DNA of 64,000 nt from Panicum virgatum (GCF_016808335.1 NC_053137.1:8234506-8298505), one strand, 5' to 3'; counted from the stretch's first letter, positions 1 to 10,731 are shown. The notes: generated from the sequence alone by a model not told the origin. Numbers and translations: made by a program.

Positions 1-149
1 AAATATTTTCACACTAACATTTAATTTCCTTAATTTAATTCAAAATTTTAATCACTAGGATTTTTTTAGAAGGCAGAAAGCACACTTAAATGCATTTAAC
101 TACAACATTGCCACAAAAAATTTTAAAATTCACATTTTTCGACTTATTA

Positions 150-607
150 ACATTCCGGATCCGGAATGTGGCAGGCGCGAACTCCGTCTTGCCCGACCTC
201 AAGGGGAAGGCTCCGCCTTGCTCGACCCCTAAGCCACGAACTCGGCCTCGCCCGCCTCAAAGGTGTGGGACCCCGGGGTCCTGCACTGCCCCCGACCACT
301 GTGGACATGAAAGACCGTGCCCGAGGACAAAGCTCTGACACGGGGACGGGGTAGGCACTCCCCTACGCAATCCATGGAAGTGACAGGTCATAATGGGGAG
401 CGCACGCCACCCGCCACGCTAGGGCGCAATGTGCGCATGCCCTCCGCCGACATCTACAGAACCGGCAGGACCCGCGCGCAAAGAAGAAGTGGGGGGAGCA
501 GAGCCGGCAGGATCAGAAGAAGGACAGCGGAAGTAGGGCCTGCAGGATTAGGAGAGGGGCAGCGGAAGCAGAGCTGACAGGATTAGGAGAGGGGCAGCGG
601 AGGCCCA

Positions 608-683
<76 letters not shown>

Positions 684-953
684 CTGCCCTCCCCTTGGCT
701 TATAAAAGGGAAAGGGGAGACTCTCTCAAGGGGACTAGATCGAACATTTAGCCACTAGAGACTCGGGACCTTCCCCCTCTCTCGCCTGTTTGTAACTCCT
801 ACTACAAACCAGCGCAAGTTACACGAGCAGCCACGAACTGGTCGTAGGGACATTTTGACCGAACCAGTATACATCCTTGTGTCTAATTTGCAAACCGTCC
901 GAGCATGACACGCAAAGCACAAATTCACTAGCCGATGATTCTAGACACCGACA
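150..953 (+). mobile_element. Gypsy-type LTR fragment, 5' truncated
   Basis: GC-rich, proline/arginine-coding-like sequence is followed by a long CT run, a TATAAAA box (about 701-707) and a transcribed-leader-like stretch ending in CACCGACA at 953. This order, and the closing CA, are typical of grass Gypsy LTRs. I see no clear TG start, no paired LTR and no gag/pol, so this is a fragment or solo LTR. The first 149 bases are AT-rich and show nothing else. Confidence 0.6.
609..680. repeat. (CT)n microsatellite
   Basis: About 36 uninterrupted CT dinucleotides lie just upstream of the LTR TATA box. The length is likely to be polymorphic. Confidence 0.95.
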
Positions 954-1844
954 ACTGGCATGGTGGGCAATGCGTCTTGGAAAGCACAACTTGGCATTGA
1001 GATGGCATCTAGATCTGGGCACTTAATGATGGTTGGCAATTGGCATGGTGTGGGCGCTATAGGCTGGGTTGATGCCGAGGCGACATGTTAAGCCAGCCAA
1101 AACGCAAATTGAGATTGATATCTGATACAAACGCCTGTCTATAGCAAGCTACTTGCAGTTCTCAACAAGATGGGATAACACAAACCGTCCAAAATGCATT
1201 CTCGATGACCGTTGTGTAGCGGGCAGAGCTCCTTTGGATTAGAAGTCAGATGGGCACAGAGGAGAAGCTATAACTTGCTTGCACAATAGCGAATTTGTAC
1301 CAGCCATCAGATAATGGGAGCATGCATGAAGCTGAAGCAATTGGAGATTGTAGAATAGAAAAAAAAAGGAAAGGAGATTTGGACGTGATCAGAACTAAGG
1401 GGACACAACCACTACCCACTAAGGTTTGGATTCAAACTTCAAAACTTAATTCCAATGATCTATGGTTGAATACATTAAGTCACTCACTTATATTTTCTTC
1501 AAAAAAATTCCAAGGATATTTGTCACCTCGAACTGTCAAACGAAAAAAAACATTACCAGTAAAAAACTTAAAAGTTAACTATATTTATTCATCATGTGAA
1601 AAGTCTGAATTTTTATATTACTTTTAATAAATAATAAAAATATTTTTCTATATGAAGTATAACCTTTTCTCATGAATTCATATTCCACACGAATTCGTCA
1701 TAGAATAATACGATGGATAAAATATGTACGATGCATTGGTCTGGCATACTATGATAATAACAATTATAATGATACGACTAAATGAACTTTTTGCATAAAT
1801 TTATTTTAAAGTAAAAACAAATGTTAACATAGAAAATCTATCTA
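954..1844. other. No gene recognised; probably interior of a Helitron
   Basis: The first part is mixed-composition sequence; the second part (about 1490-1840) is very AT-rich. Open frames here are short and lack codon structure or recognisable domains. Because a Helitron 3' terminus follows at 1845-1875, some of this is probably the Helitron's interior, but no 5' TC end could be found in the window. Confidence 0.4.
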
Positions 1845-1875
1845 CCCGCGCTATTTGCGCGGGCCATCTTGCTAG
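1845..1875 (+). mobile_element. Helitron 3' terminus
   Basis: A perfect 7-bp stem (CCCGCGC / GCGCGGG, loop TATTT, 1845-1863) is followed nine bases later by CTAG (1872-1875) and a host T. A hairpin just upstream of CTRR-T is the canonical Helitron 3' end. The same terminus, slightly diverged, closes the two Helitron copies at 36970 and 47489. The kinase pseudogene begins about 55 bases downstream, so the Helitron sits in the intron before its transmembrane/kinase exon. Confidence 0.75.
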
Positions 1876-2510
1876 TCAGAGAAAACAAAATATTTGGCTC
1901 ATCTCCAAATTGACATGTATCATGCATGCAGGTGCAAGCATCGGATTTGTTGCCCTTGTGGCTATCGTCACTGGCGCATACCTGACCAGGGAAAGGCGAA
2001 AGCTACAGCGCATCAAGCGCAATTATTTCCGGCAGCATGGCGTGGCGTTCAAAATCTTGTCGGAAGAAGAGCTACAGCAAGCCACCGACAAGTTCGACGA
2101 GAAGCGCATCGTCGGTCACAAAGGCATCCTCAAGGGCGGCGTCGAGGTGGCCATCAAGAAATGCAAGACCATCGGCGAGAAGCAGAAGAAAGAGTTCGGC
2201 AGGGAGATGCTGATCCTGTCCCAGATAAACCACCGGAACGTCGTCAAGCTCCTGGGCTGCTGCCTTGAGGTGGAGGTGCCGGCCCTGGTCTACGAGTTCG
2301 TCCCCGGCGGCACGCTGCACGAGCTCATCCATGGCAGCCCCGTCCGGCGGCGCATCTCCCTGGAAGCTCGCCTGCAGATCGCCCACGACTCCGCCGAGGC
2401 GGAGGCACTCGCCTACCTGTACTCGTCGGCGTCGTTGCCGGTCCTCCACGGCGACGTCAAGTCCTCCAACATCCTCCTCGACGGCGGCACCGCCAAGGTC
2501 TCCGACTTCG

Positions 2511-2602
2511 GCGCCTCCATCCTGGTGCCGTCGGATGCAGGGGCGGATACAAGAGGGCGCCTCCATCCTGGTGCCGTCGGATGCAGGGGCGGATACAAGA
2601 GG
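2511..2602 (+). repeat. 46-bp tandem duplication across the MITE/host junction
   Basis: Two head-to-tail 46-bp copies (2511-2556 and 2557-2602) each hold about 27 bp of kinase exon plus the first ~19 bp of the MITE. The duplicate therefore arose after the MITE inserted. Confidence 0.9.
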
Positions 2603-2751
2603 GGGGCTAGGGGGGCTCAAGCCCCCCTAAGCTCCTCTAATTACACGTAAAACACTGTAGTAAGACCTCCAAATCACCATTAAATTTTCATACAAATCAA
2701 CATCTCTATTGTTTCATCCCCCTCTTGCCTCCAATCCTGCATCCGCCACTG
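2538..2751. mobile_element. hAT-type MITE inside the kinase domain, 8-bp TSD
   Basis: The element starts CAGGGGCGGAT and ends ATCCGCCACTG, an inverted pair typical of grass hAT MITEs. The 8-bp target duplication GTCGGATG lies at 2530-2537 and 2752-2759; removing one copy restores the kinase frame as SD-ESQFVT. The original element is probably 2584-2751 (168 bp), because its left end and adjacent host sequence are duplicated (see the 46-bp repeat). Confidence 0.88.
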
Positions 2752-3268
2752 GTCGGATGAGTCCCAGTTCGTCACGCTCGTGCAGGGGACGTGCGGCTAC
2801 CTGGACCCGGAGTACATGCAGACATGCCGGCTGACCGATAAGAGCGACGTGTACAGCTTCGGATTCGGAGTCGTCCTCCTAGAGCTGATCACCGGCAAGA
2901 AGGCGTTCAACCTGCAAGCCCCTGAACACGAGAAGACTCTTTCTTCGATGTTCTTGGACGCGATGAAGGGGGGAAGGCTTGACGAGATGTTGGATGATCA
3001 GGTCAAGGACAGCAATAGTAGCATGGAAATTGTTGAAGAGATCGCGGAGCTGGCACGGCAGTGCTTGGAGATGTGTGGCGAGAAAAGGCCATCCATGGAG
3101 GAAGTTGCCGACAAGCTTGGCCGGCTGTGGAAGATGGTGAAGCATCCATGGAAGGATCAGAGTAGTGCCGAAGAGACCAAGAGCTTGCTTGGGCTGCCGT
3201 CGTACGAGGTCGATTCGGGGTTCTTCGCAGAACAGGAAATTGCTGCATTGACAAGGAAGCTATCATGA

Positions 3269-4480
3269 GCCTAGAATTTGGGCTTTAAGTAGTAGCATAT
3301 TGATATTCTAAAATCTAAACAGGTTATCGTAGTATATTGATCTTCTAAACAGGTTATCATAGTAGTATATATATTATATATTGATCTTCTAATCAGATTC
3401 TAATAGTAGGATATTGATCTTCTAAACAGGTTATCATGTATGTGAGCACATTGTATGTATTGATGTATGTTTATTATCCGGTAGCAGATCTGCTTTGCTC
3501 TGAAAGTATGATGAGCTTCGTTCTCAGGAAGCCATGCTAAAGGGTCCGTTACAGCCCTAAGAAAAAAAAACCTAAGAAATGGAGCTCATCGATTATACGC
3601 TATTTTCAGTTCCGTTTTTAATAGTTTAATGGAAATTTTGATTTATCTTTTCTTTTTCTTTCTACAGCAGAAATTCATTGCTGCAGTTTGGTGACACAAA
3701 ATAATATCTCATTTATATGCAAATTTAATTTACCATAAGTTTTTAGAAGGCATTACTGTCTTGTCGTCTTCACTTTCCTATGTTGTTCCTGTTGTCAGTA
3801 GACATTAAAAAAAATTACCAAGAAATCATTCAGTCTATGTCTATGCTCCCCATTTCAGGCCGAAACTATTTGTGCATCAGGTTGTGTTTGCCATCAGCTG
3901 CAAAACTGGGAAACTGAGGAGCTCTACTTGAATTCTCTCCAGGAGGTGGTGATTTGTCAAATGGGAGGATCTGAACGCGAGCTCTAATTTCTGAAACGGC
4001 CGTTGAAATGGACGGCAGCGCTCAATGTTCTCAATGACTCGATCCTTCAGTCATTGTCCGCGATCAGATTTGTCAAGAGCTACTGGGACACTCCTTCAAA
4101 AAAAAAAAAGGAGCTACTGGGACACCCTAGGCCAGAGACTCGTGCGAACAATGGGTCAAAGGTGATGCAGGATCCGGTAGGCTGACGCAGCTTTAAGGAT
4201 GGTCTCTAGCTGAGCGAGTATGGCTGTACCATTGACACTTGATGATTTTCATACTGATCGAGCACACAACTGCGTTACATAAGGAGGGATGCTTGTTCCT
4301 CTGGCTTCAGGTGAACGTAACTTGAGAGCAGACAACTGCAATACGTGGGGCTATGGATGGGAAAAAAAAAGTGTGCTTGCAGACGATTCCATTGGGTTTC
4401 ACAAGGTTAACAAAGTATTGCTTTCAACGTTGTACCAACAGTTAGAATGAAACCTGTCATTGTTGTGCCCTACATAATTT
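3269..4480. other. Intergenic; short local repeats only
   Basis: This lies between the kinase pseudogene and the convergent SWIM gene. From about 3299 to 3440 a motif like ATTGATCTTCTAAACAGG recurs about four times with irregular spacing. At 4077-4125 a 15-bp repeat flanks an A-run. No coding region, RNA gene or transposon terminus was recognised. Confidence 0.5.
4077..4125. repeat. 15-bp direct repeat flanking a 19-bp A-rich spacer
   Basis: GAGCTACTGGGACAC occurs at 4077-4091 and 4111-4125, separated by TCCTTC plus an A run and G. The layout mimics a target duplication around a minute poly(A) insertion. Confidence 0.8.
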
Positions 4481-4678
4481 ACACGATCTCCTCAGTCATA
4501 TGCCTTCCATGCTTAGTAAACAGATGCAGCTGTGAATCATCCTAGTCTGACCAATATTTTCAGTAGCTCCAAATTTACAAGCATCAAGGTCTACGTGCAT
4601 AAAGGGGAGGGGAGGGGGGGTGGCAAACCTAACCTAACACTCATGAAAAGTCATGTCCCACTTGCCCCTTCAGCTAAT

Positions 4679-7671
4679 CTAACATTTGACTGAAGAATCG
4701 ATCATTCCAACGGTTGCTTGGCTGCTTTCTGTCTCTGACGGTTGCTTAATTTGTGTCGCCGAAGTTCCTTCATCGTCGAAGCTTCTCCCAGCTTTCTTTT
4801 TCTCATGATCTGGACTGTCCTGATCTATGGAAACCTCTTCGTTATCAGCAAAGTCTTTTCCAGACTTGCTTCTCTCATAAACATGGCTGTCCTCTTCTGT
4901 GGAAGCCTCTTCATCATTGTCGGAAGCTTCTCCTGACTTCCTTTTCTTGCGAGCCGGACTGTCCTGATATGTTGAAACATCTTCATTGTTGCCATTAGCA
5001 TTCCCTGACTTTCTTTTCTTGCGAGCTGGACTGCCCTGATTTATGGGTACTTCTTCATCATCACCAGAAGCAGCCTTGGATTGACTTGTGCACACACCAT
5101 TCTCAGTGTTGATTTCCTCAATTTCAGATTCTCTTGGTTTACTGGCTAATTGTGGATCCTGGAAAACTGGCCTATTTGAAGAGCCACAATTAGTGGTGCA
5201 AATCACTGCATCTAACTGTGTCTTAACAGAAACAGCCACAGCCATTGCATGGTCACTAATCACAGTATCACTGGGTGGGCAATGAACAAGATTTGCCAGT
5301 GCCTGGTAATAGCGGAACAGGGCTAACGATGGCGGCGCCAATCCCCTGTCACGGCAGACCTTGGTCGACTTTATTGCATGTTTGCAAAGGTGTCCTTTCC
5401 TTGACCAGTTACAATCGCATAACGCAAACTCAGAACCTGGATTCCATACGACATGTGACTTCTCCTTGTTCTTCTGGCTGACCACTCTGGCACAATTGCC
5501 TTCAATGGCAACATCAGAATCTGGAATCTGCAATCCCTGGCGCCATGGGTTTAGGCCACTGCTCCACTCACTCCTCCAGTAACGTGAAAAGCAGTCCTTT
5601 CCTGAGTATCCATCAAGCCAGTAGTAAGAATGGACCTTTGTACCCAACTTATGAACCAACCAATCTGCACGCCAGTAGACGCTTTCATCTGCCTCATTCA
5701 GTAGCCGAAGTTTTAGCAGATGATGGTAGCTCTCGATTGCCGAAGCTACCTCTGCAGTAGCCAACGGAGTAGCCTTTAAGACAGCTGTCCATGCCCCTGG
5801 AAGAGATTTAGCTGTCAGCAGTAGCAGATCAAACAACAATCAAGAAACCTCATCGAATAATTGAACACTTTTCTTCTGAACATACAACTCAAAACCATGA
5901 CAAGACACTAAAACTCAGCTATGGAAAAGCAAAATATGATACAGGAAAAGTATATGAGCTGACCAAGTCTTGGAAACCATAGTGCTCTGAAGTAGTCTAG
6001 AAACCCAGGAAAATCAACAAAATCTTGTAGAAAGGCTTCAAATAATTCAACATTACCACCTCCTCTACATATACTGGATATAGCATCTCCAAGAAATTTG
6101 GCCATCACTGAACGCTTCTCAATGTCTGAACATTTATTGACCAAATTTTTATGCCAAGCATGCCGGATACGCCACAAACTGATCAGCACCGGGCACTGGA
6201 ACACTTCCCTGGTCAGCATGTTATATGGTCAGGCAATACAGAACAAGGAAAGAGTAAGCTGAAGTAAAAAACCATTGACTACCTTATTGTGCGAACATCT
6301 GCCAAGGGATCATCAATGATAAAGCCACCCAATTGCCATGTAGGATCTTTTGTGTGAGCTCGGTCATAAAGAGCGCCCATCCATTTATATATTTCACCAT
6401 GTGCGAAATTGGGGGTTATAATCCACGCAACAGGAATTGCATTTCTCTGCTGGTCGAAAACAAGGATGCTGTGTACAGGATACTGCAAAATGGTGAATGG
6501 CAATGCTATGATGAAATGAAATCGAGCAAATTTTAAACTACTATTGGAACATATTGACAAAAGAATCGCTGACAAACCTTTAGCTTGTTTGTTCCAAACT
6601 TTGAATCAGAAGCCAGTAAACTACGGCTGCCAAACTGAATCATTTGCTGCAGCTGCCAATCCGTCTGAATGCCCAGGACAAAGGTGTCTGTGTCTGAAAA
6701 ATCTTCATAGAAGAATACACAGTCCTGGTGATTTTCAACCCATATGTCGATACTTATAGCGTCATCATCATCAAGCTCATAATCAGAACGCCGTATTTTC
6801 CTTTCCAGTCTCCTAACATATCTGTGAGTAAGAAGATCATCTCTATTTGATGGCCCTCCTTGCTTTTCAACCATTTCAGTATGCCTCTGCATTATGGTCT
6901 CCACAGGAATACCAACGTAGAGCAAAGACATAACTTGCAGGCGAAGCTCATCTGAGATGTATGGTGCAAACATTGCCTTTGTCCCTACAGCCATCTTGTC
7001 CATAGGACCATGGCATGGCATGCCTTTCTTATCTACATGCTTATTATGGTTATATATCACAAGAGCCACCGATGGTTCAGCAATCAAGCGCTTCACAATA
7101 AAATGGCAAGCACATCCTCTCTTTGTATTAGGGCGTCCAGCAGGTGTTTTCCTCTTTTCTGAGAAGGGCCTGCTAGGCCGGACATCACCACCCTTTCTAT
7201 AATCATCCGGACCAAAAGAACACCAATACCTGCAAGCAATGGTGTCATCAAGTTCAAAATTGTACTCTGAATTTCAACATATGGAACAAGGAATCGTACC
7301 AATAAATTCATTTTAACTTTTATGTGGCCAGACAAATAACTAGCCTACAGCCTAGGGTCATGTCCGATGAAAAGCATAGGTAATGCTTTGAAAACTTACA
7401 GAATATACTCAAGTATCCCATCAACTTTTGGCTTGCAGTTCATTGTCGGAGGACGCCTCCTCCGTGCTTCCACATGAAATCTTGTTGGGCAATCTTTGTT
7501 GTTTGACTCTCCTCTGACAAAGTCATTCACCCTAGAATATGGTATAAGTGCAAGCCTGTCCATAGAGTCCTTCCAGCCTTCCACCATGGACCACATGATA
7601 TCTGCAGCTGAGAACTCCAATGTGGGTGGGTTCTGAACTGGAAGAGTCAAAATTTCATCCCACCTAGTCAT
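4679..7671 (-). CDS. SWIM zinc-finger protein with MULE-transposase-derived core (At1g60560-like)
   Basis: Five coding exons on the minus strand fit GT-AG junctions and keep phase: 7400-7671, 6578-7229, 6283-6482, 5964-6208 and 4679-5796, totalling 2487 nt or 828 residues. The start (MTRWDEIL) is placed just after an acceptor-like TGAATGCAG; an in-frame ATG two codons upstream (7677) would then be intronic. Conserved blocks include YSRVNDFVRGESNNK, ILEYILYWCSFGPDDYRK, KRGCACHFIVKRLI, THRYVRRLERKIRRS, LLASDSKFGTNKLK and GFIIDDPLAD. The last two match the positions of acidic residues in MULE DDE transposases, so the protein looks like a domesticated transposase relative. A SWIM finger (C583-x-C585, C594-x-H596) follows; in other proteins this fold binds DNA or protein. 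The C-terminal ~100 residues (about 700-797) are tandem acidic repeats ending in KKRKSG-like basic clusters, suggesting nuclear localisation. The precise function is unknown. The fit to the Arabidopsis family is strong over the whole length except the C-terminal repeats. Confidence 0.87.
4776..5065 (-). repeat. Coding tandem repeat, ~72 bp (24 residues), in the SWIM gene's last exon
   Basis: Read on the minus strand, an acidic stretch (for example DDEEVP, NNEDVS, DNDEEAS, DNEEVS) plus a basic cluster (ARKKRKSG, twice; then ERSKSG and EKKKAG) recurs with SG/AG spacings of 20, 24, 24 and 24 residues. Decay increases toward the C terminus. In-frame spacing shows the array is translated. Confidence 0.85.
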
Positions 7672-7679
7672 CTGCATTC

Positions 7680-8485
7680 ACAGCAGTCAACTCATCAGTC
7701 ATCACAAACAAGGAGTGGAAAAAAAAAAAGAAGCAAAATAGCCAATCGATCACAATGCCGCACGTTCTTTTTTGTTATCTCACTCACAAGCGCATAAGAA
7801 ATGTCATGGACCTTCTGTGCTGTGCAAAGGGATAAGCATAGACTTAAGACTAATAGAGCCATGTCTTCAGTTCGCATACCGGACCTCAGTCGCGCGGCTA
7901 GACATAAACCAGGGACTCAATGCATTGTCAATTTTCTTCTCCCATATGGATTAAAAGACTGCATTTTCCCCAAATATGGCAAATCAAGAACCAGTATCCC
8001 AACAAGTTTACAAACTCTCCTAAATAGTTCGAGGCAATGCCATTTTTGCAGGATATTCCTGGCTAATAAAAGAGCCATAATGCAGGATCATATAAACAAA
8101 CAATGTAAATTCACCATGACAGCAACCCAGCCTCACAAACTGCCCCTTCTGCCCTGTGATCCCGCAGCTTGGTTAAATCCTAACCCCTCTCAAACCCACC
8201 TGGAACTTCGCCACCCAGGATCGCGCTTTCAATGTAGCGCTAACTCAGGATTGCACTTTCAATTCGCCGAATTCGTATTCTGCCGCGACAGGGGCGGGTC
8301 CTGGATTTGGAGCATGCGTATACAAAATTTGAAATGGTAAATTATTTTTTGACAATCTAAATCATAGATTCATAAAATTGATCCTAACTTGCATCACCGT
8401 CACCATCACATTGTCAAAAATACACAAGCATTCGCAAATTGCAATCACAAATTACAAATTTACAAAACACCGACAAATTGCTCAC
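7680..8485 (-). other. Putative 5'-UTR intron of the SWIM gene
   Basis: On the minus strand a strong donor (CTGAG|GTGAGC) ends at about 8486, and the matching acceptor-like TGAATGCAG lies directly before the chosen start codon. No coding potential or other feature is visible between them. This is inferred from splice signals only. Confidence 0.5.
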
Positions 8486-8880
8486 CTCAGCAACTCAGTT
8501 GCCGACTGTGCTGAGCCCGGAGCAGAGAAGGGAGAGCGGGCGAAGGCGCAGAAGGGAGAGGGATGGAATCGATGCCGTAGGCCGCCGTGCCCGCCGGCCG
8601 CGGAGCCCCGTCGGCGCTGGCGCTCGGCCGCCGCCGCCCGCCGCGGAGCCCCCCCGGCGGCACCGCTCTGCGCAGCTGCGGGCGCAGGCGTGGCACCGTA
8701 GCGCGCCTTTGGGCTTCCCTCTGCCGCCCCGCAAGGTCCGCCGCCAGTGGCCGGCCACCTAGGGTTCGGAACCTCGGAACGAGGAGCGGCGAAGGGGAGG
8801 GAGGGAGTCGGGCGTCGGGGAGAGTCGGAGTCTCGGAGACGGAGAGTGGGGAGCGGAGCGCGTGCTGGGCTTGGAGGCTT
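8486..8880 (-). other. Putative 5'-UTR exon and proximal promoter of the SWIM gene
   Basis: The GC-rich block contains AACCCTAG on the minus strand, common in plant 5'-UTR/promoter regions, and ends at the donor described for the adjacent intron. The large open frames on both strands are composition-driven. The transcription start cannot be fixed. A TIR element begins at about 8930, immediately upstream. Confidence 0.45.
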
Positions 8881-9011
8881 CTTCTCAGTGCCGAAATTGG
8901 GCCCTGGCCTTGTATGGGCCGCCGGTTACGGGCTCGTTCGGTTGTTTTAGATTTGACCCGGGCCGGGATACGAAGAACGAGAGATTTATAATAGAACAAC
9001 AACAGACCGGG

Positions 9012-10139
9012 GACTGTGATGCAATCCATCGCAGCGAGGTCCGCAGAGGGAGAGTGCCCGTTTTTTCCCCCTTGCTACAGGCGCGAGAGAGGAGAAAACA
9101 GGCTACTCGAGCTTTCTCGGTGGCGATTGCGTCGATCCCCTCGTCTCCTTGGACTCCGGTGGCTCGCCGGGGACGGGAGATGGGTGGATCTACCCCTCGC
9201 CGTGCGAGCTTGTATAGGGTAGCTAGGTTTAGGATCTAGTTTCTCCTAGGGTTGTGTCCCATCTTCATGGCGGCGATGATTTTGGTGCTGCTGGCGGCGG
9301 CGGTGCTGCTGCGGCGGCCAGTAATCCTCCTCGAGGCCTCCTCCGAAGCCGACGGCATCCATGGCAGCGTGCGGGTAGAGGGATCTGCGAGGTCAGTTCT
9401 TCCTCTACTTGATGCGAGGTGGGGGATGACTTCTTCCCCGTTGTTGGGGTTGGATTCCGGCTCGTCGGTTTCCATGCCGGCGAGGGTGGATGCCTCTGCT
9501 GGGTTGCTTGCTCTCAGATCCAGAGCTGGCAACCGTGGCTCTTGCTCTCCTCTGTTTCCGACGGACGACGGCCGGCGAGCCCGTGGAGGAGGAGTTCCTT
9601 CCGAGGAGCGCTTGTACAGGAGTCCGGCCTTGGTTCTTCGTCGTCTCTGGTGGGCGGCGGAGGTAAGAGGCTTTTGTTTCAAGGCCGCAGAGCTGGCTAG
9701 GGGATGGATGGATGTTTGGTGGCTGGACCAGGCTCGGTCTTCCTTCGACGATGGCGGTCGTCGACGGCAAGCAGAAGTCCAGGAGCTGAGGAGCTTGGGG
9801 CGCGGCCCCGGTCGATGTGCGATTGCCGATGGCTCCATCCCGTCCTTTGGGACGGGTGTCCACTGCGACTCACCTCAAAGCCGGCAGGCGATGGAGTTCC
9901 TTCAGCTCATGGGGTTGCTCGGCGTGCTCCTCGACGGCGGCGGCCGGCGGCGGAGTTCTCGAGCAGCATCGTTTTCTCAAGGACCTAGGGACTTGGTTGT
10001 AATTTTTCTTTACCTCAGGGTCCTTTGTGATGTTTGGGTGACACAGCTGTCTCTGTATCCTTCCAGTGTGTTCCTGTATCTGTACGCGTATGTGTATGTT
10101 TTCCTTACCTAGAAATGCAGGAATATTTATCAAAACAAA
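9012..10139 (+). mobile_element. Retroposon insertion (LINE/SINE-like or processed RNA), 14-bp TSD
   Basis: The 14-bp AACAACAGACCGGG is present at 8998-9011 and 10140-10153. The segment between ends in an A-rich tail (ATATTTATCAAAACAAAA), as expected for a target-primed retroposon. It begins GC-rich and ends with an untranslated-looking T/G-rich stretch (GGTTGTAATTTTTCTTTACC). A 286-codon frame (9252-10112) crosses most of it but shows no domain and is probably non-coding. No reverse transcriptase is visible, so the source is unknown: LINE 5' part, SINE-like element or retroposed transcript. Confidence 0.7.
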
Positions 10140-10150
10140 AACAACAGACC

Positions 10151-10300
10151 GGGATTTATTCTGGGTCGAAAACTAATTGCAACATTTAAAGATCAGGAAT
10201 CAAATCATGAGTCGGGGGGTGTGGTACCAATTCTGATTTCTTGTTGTAGCTATTGTAAATTTATTTTGTTGCAATTAGTTCTCGACCCAGAATAAATTCC
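10151..10300. repeat. 33-bp inverted repeat (small hairpin element)
   Basis: Arms at 10151-10183 and 10268-10300 match at all but about two positions (TTATTCTGGGTCG / CGACCCAGAATAA at the core). They enclose about 84 bp. It could be an internal part of the surrounding TIR element or a separate nested MITE. Confidence 0.75.
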
Positions 10301-10477
10301 AATCTCATGTTACCATCTATCATGAATCTCTTGCTCTACATGTCATTCTTGGCTGAGATCGAATCCAAAACAACCGAACAAGCCCTAAAGAGGGAAAGGC
10401 GGGGGCTCCTATACGTCGTGCGGAAGATGATTAAGTAACTTATCTATAAAATCCATTAAAGTCCAATTACTGAAAAA

Positions 10478-10587
10478 ATATTGAACCAACATTTCAAAAA
10501 TGATGATTCAACAATTGAAAAATGTTGAATCAATATTTCGAAAATATTGAATCAATATTCAAAAAATGTTGAACCAACATTTTTTTC
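10478..10587. repeat. 22-bp minisatellite, five units
   Basis: Five consecutive 22-mers follow the pattern ATGTTGAATCAATATTTCGA plus two bases. Units start at 10478, 10500, 10522, 10544 and 10566. Each unit is partly self-complementary. A GC-rich block (about 10615-10731), with only low-complexity open frames, follows. Confidence 0.85.
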
Positions 10588-10731
10588 CTCATCTTCTCTT
10601 GATCCAGCGGCTGGTGGCGGGCAACGACAGAGTTGGCAGCGGCGGCGGCGCGCGGCAGGGCGCGCAGCGGCGGCAGCGCGCACGCGAGCAGACAGGGCAG
10701 CGCGGGCGCGGGCTGCGAAGCGTCGGCGCGC

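Larger units (their letters stand above)
1932..3268 (+). pseudogene. Wall-associated-kinase-like (WAK) receptor kinase, terminal exon(s), broken
   Basis: An acceptor-like CATGCATGCAG precedes 1932. The reading frame then gives a transmembrane segment (GFVALVAIVTGAYL), a basic stop-transfer region (RERRKLQRIKRNYFRQHG), the WAK signature SEEELQQATDKFDE, the lysine motif VAIKK, catalytic loop HGDVKSSNILL, VSDFG, and after an interruption GTCGYLDPEY, DVYSFG and the C-terminal lobe to TGA at 3266-3268. In the family this is a plasma-membrane kinase sensing cell-wall pectin. Several lesions are visible: the glycine-rich ATP loop is missing (RIVG runs straight into HKGILK, about 7 residues lost); the juxtamembrane stretch is shortened after RQHG; ALAYL is preceded by an extra AE; and a hAT MITE at 2538-2751 brings in a stop at about 2648. 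The extracellular GUB/EGF exons are absent from the window. The frame matches on both sides of the MITE, so splicing it out is conceivable, but the missing P-loop argues against an active kinase. Confidence 0.85.
8930..10385. mobile_element. TIR element (MITE-like) interrupted by a retroposon
   Basis: The left end GGGCTCGTTCGGTTGTTTTA (8930-8949) is matched in inverse at 10360-10385 (...AAAACAACCGAACAAGCCC). Without the 1.1-kb insertion at 9012-10139 and its target copy, the element is about 310 bp, MITE-sized. A second inverted pair lies inside (10151-10183 and 10268-10300). No clear target duplication was found; TA is present outside both ends. It lies just upstream of the SWIM gene's putative 5' UTR. 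Confidence 0.65.

Noticed and set aside
8487..9029. 180-codon minus-strand open frame near the SWIM gene
   Set aside because: It overlaps the likely 5' UTR and the border of a TIR element; low-complexity residues, no domain.
9252..10112. 286-codon plus-strand open frame
   Set aside because: Lies inside a retroposon with 14-bp duplication; no reverse transcriptase, endonuclease or other domain, and the frame ends in the A/T-rich tail region.
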